DNA of 5,149 bases, taken from Myxococcales bacterium. Its GTDB lineage: Bacteria; Myxococcota; Polyangia; Fen-1088. The position numbers were made by a program, and so were the translations under genes. The DNA is taken from NCBI GenBank assembly GCA_003153875.1, contig PMBY01000361.1, positions 13,440 to 18,588 of the forward strand, in the 5' to 3' direction. Under the pieces are notes generated by a model, which had not been told where the DNA came from, ran no database searches, and worked only from the letters and a program-made list of their open reading frames with translations. Positions 4,654-5,149 of this stretch are shown piece by piece (position 1 is the first letter of the stretch; the number at the start of each line of letters is the position of its first letter).

Positions 4654-5149
4654 AGGCAGCGTTCGCAGGGTCTCGCGAAAGGCCGCGGTCGTGAAGTTCG
4701 CGGCGACGTGGCGCTGGCCGTTCGCGGCTACACGCCGCCAGGTTTGGCCGTCGCGCAGGGTCCGGCCAATCGCTTCTGCGTAGGCGGCAGGTTCGTCCGC
4801 CGGGCGCACGAGCACACCGGTCTCGTCCCCCACGACCTCGGCCACTGCTCCTACATCTGAGGCCACCACCAGCAGGCCCGACTGCATGGCTTCCAGCAGA
4901 ACGTTCGGCTGGCCATCACAGCGGGAGGTGTAGAGGAAACAGTGGTACGGCGCCGCCGCGATGCTGTCGAAGCCCGAAAAGGGGCCGCGGTAGTCGATGT
5001 TGGGGACCGCGCGCAGGCGCCGAAGTTCCGAGTCGTCGTGCAGAACCGGCGTCCCGTAGACGTGGAAGCGGAGTGCGGGCAGCCGCTCTGCGATGGCTCG
5101 GAGCAGGTCCGGCCGTTTGTCCGTGTCGAGGCGGCCCGCCCACAGCACC
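4639..5149 (-). CDS. GT4-type glycosyltransferase, C-terminal half, cut by window edge
   Basis: The nucleotide-sugar-binding half of a retaining GT-B glycosyltransferase (GT4), the kind used for polysaccharide, capsule or glycolipid assembly; donor and acceptor cannot be told. The frame is open through the right edge, about 169 residues being visible. It opens with the GT4 linker-strand motif LWAGRLDTDKRPDLL, followed by the Rossmann strand RFHVYG, a loop PNIDYRG, and the donor-binding signature DGQPNVLLEAMQSG then VVASDVGAVAEVV. In the EX7E motif the first acid is Asp (D78 by the visible numbering) and the second is E86; Asp at the first position is seen in a number of GT4 proteins. The C-terminus closes with a helix and LRTLPGYLS, a normal ending for the fold. 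The GTG near 5148 is only an internal valine, not a start: the N-terminal acceptor domain lies outside. Family sure, role unknown. Confidence 0.93.
   Translation of the reverse strand, partial: VLWAGRLDTDKRPDLLRAIAERLPALRFHVYGTPVLHDDSELRRLRAVPNIDYRGPFSGFDSIAAAPYHCFLYTSRCDGQPNVLLEAMQSGLLVVASDVGAVAEVVGDETGVLVRPADEPAAYAEAIGRTLRDGQTWRRVAANGQRHVAANFTTAAFRETLRTLPGYLS

Noticed and set aside
1..5149. CRISPR array, tRNA/rRNA, insertion sequence or phage att site
   Set aside because: No regularly spaced repeats, no tRNA-like arms, no transposase motifs and no long terminal repeats were seen on either strand.

Overview
The window is GC-rich DNA with dense, mostly minus-strand genes and short intergenic gaps. 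It has a lipoprotein phosphoesterase, a pectin-degrading lyase gene that looks decayed, and stress enzymes. Taken together this suggests a Gram-negative, high-GC bacterium, perhaps Myxococcota or another former deltaproteobacterium. That placement is inference from general style and from a small protein that resembles ones I remember from that group. No single gene here proves it.

Layout from left to right. (1) The window opens inside a minus-strand AAA/ABC-type ATPase (COG3910-like). It begins at a GTG codon near 386 and runs off the left edge just before its signature motif. (2) Upstream of it on the same strand is a complete lipoprotein metallophosphoesterase (470-1798). (3) A 122-bp divergent gap leads to a plus-strand ferritin-like diiron protein of the rubrerythrin type (1921-2436) with a very strong Shine-Dalgarno. 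(4) Convergent with it is a PL11 rhamnogalacturonan lyase reading frame (2483-3460, minus). It has lost its N-terminus, including any signal peptide, and an in-frame block of roughly 270-300 residues from the middle of its beta-propeller. I read it as a decaying or pseudogene copy. (5) A minus-strand Bcp/PrxQ peroxiredoxin (3612-4091) is divergent from (6) a small conserved-looking hypothetical protein (about 4176-4514, plus). (7) The right end holds the C-terminal half of a GT4 glycosyltransferase (4639 to the edge, minus). (8) Between the two, on the minus strand, lies an open, GC3-rich stretch (4538-4636) that reads like the last residues of a secreted glycoside hydrolase with its own stop codon.

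How the genes fit together: there is no evident single pathway. The diiron protein and the peroxiredoxin both belong to peroxide/oxidative-stress defence but are on opposite strands and separated by the lyase frame. The lyase and the glycosidase tail suggest that plant-polysaccharide genes once stood here and are being lost. The phosphoesterase and ATPase may be cotranscribed, with an 84-bp gap. I found no RNA genes, CRISPR array, insertion sequence, or sign of an undescribed multi-gene system. The most unusual signals are the two-way truncation of the lyase, the glycosidase tail, and small hairpins placed over the stop codons of three separate genes.
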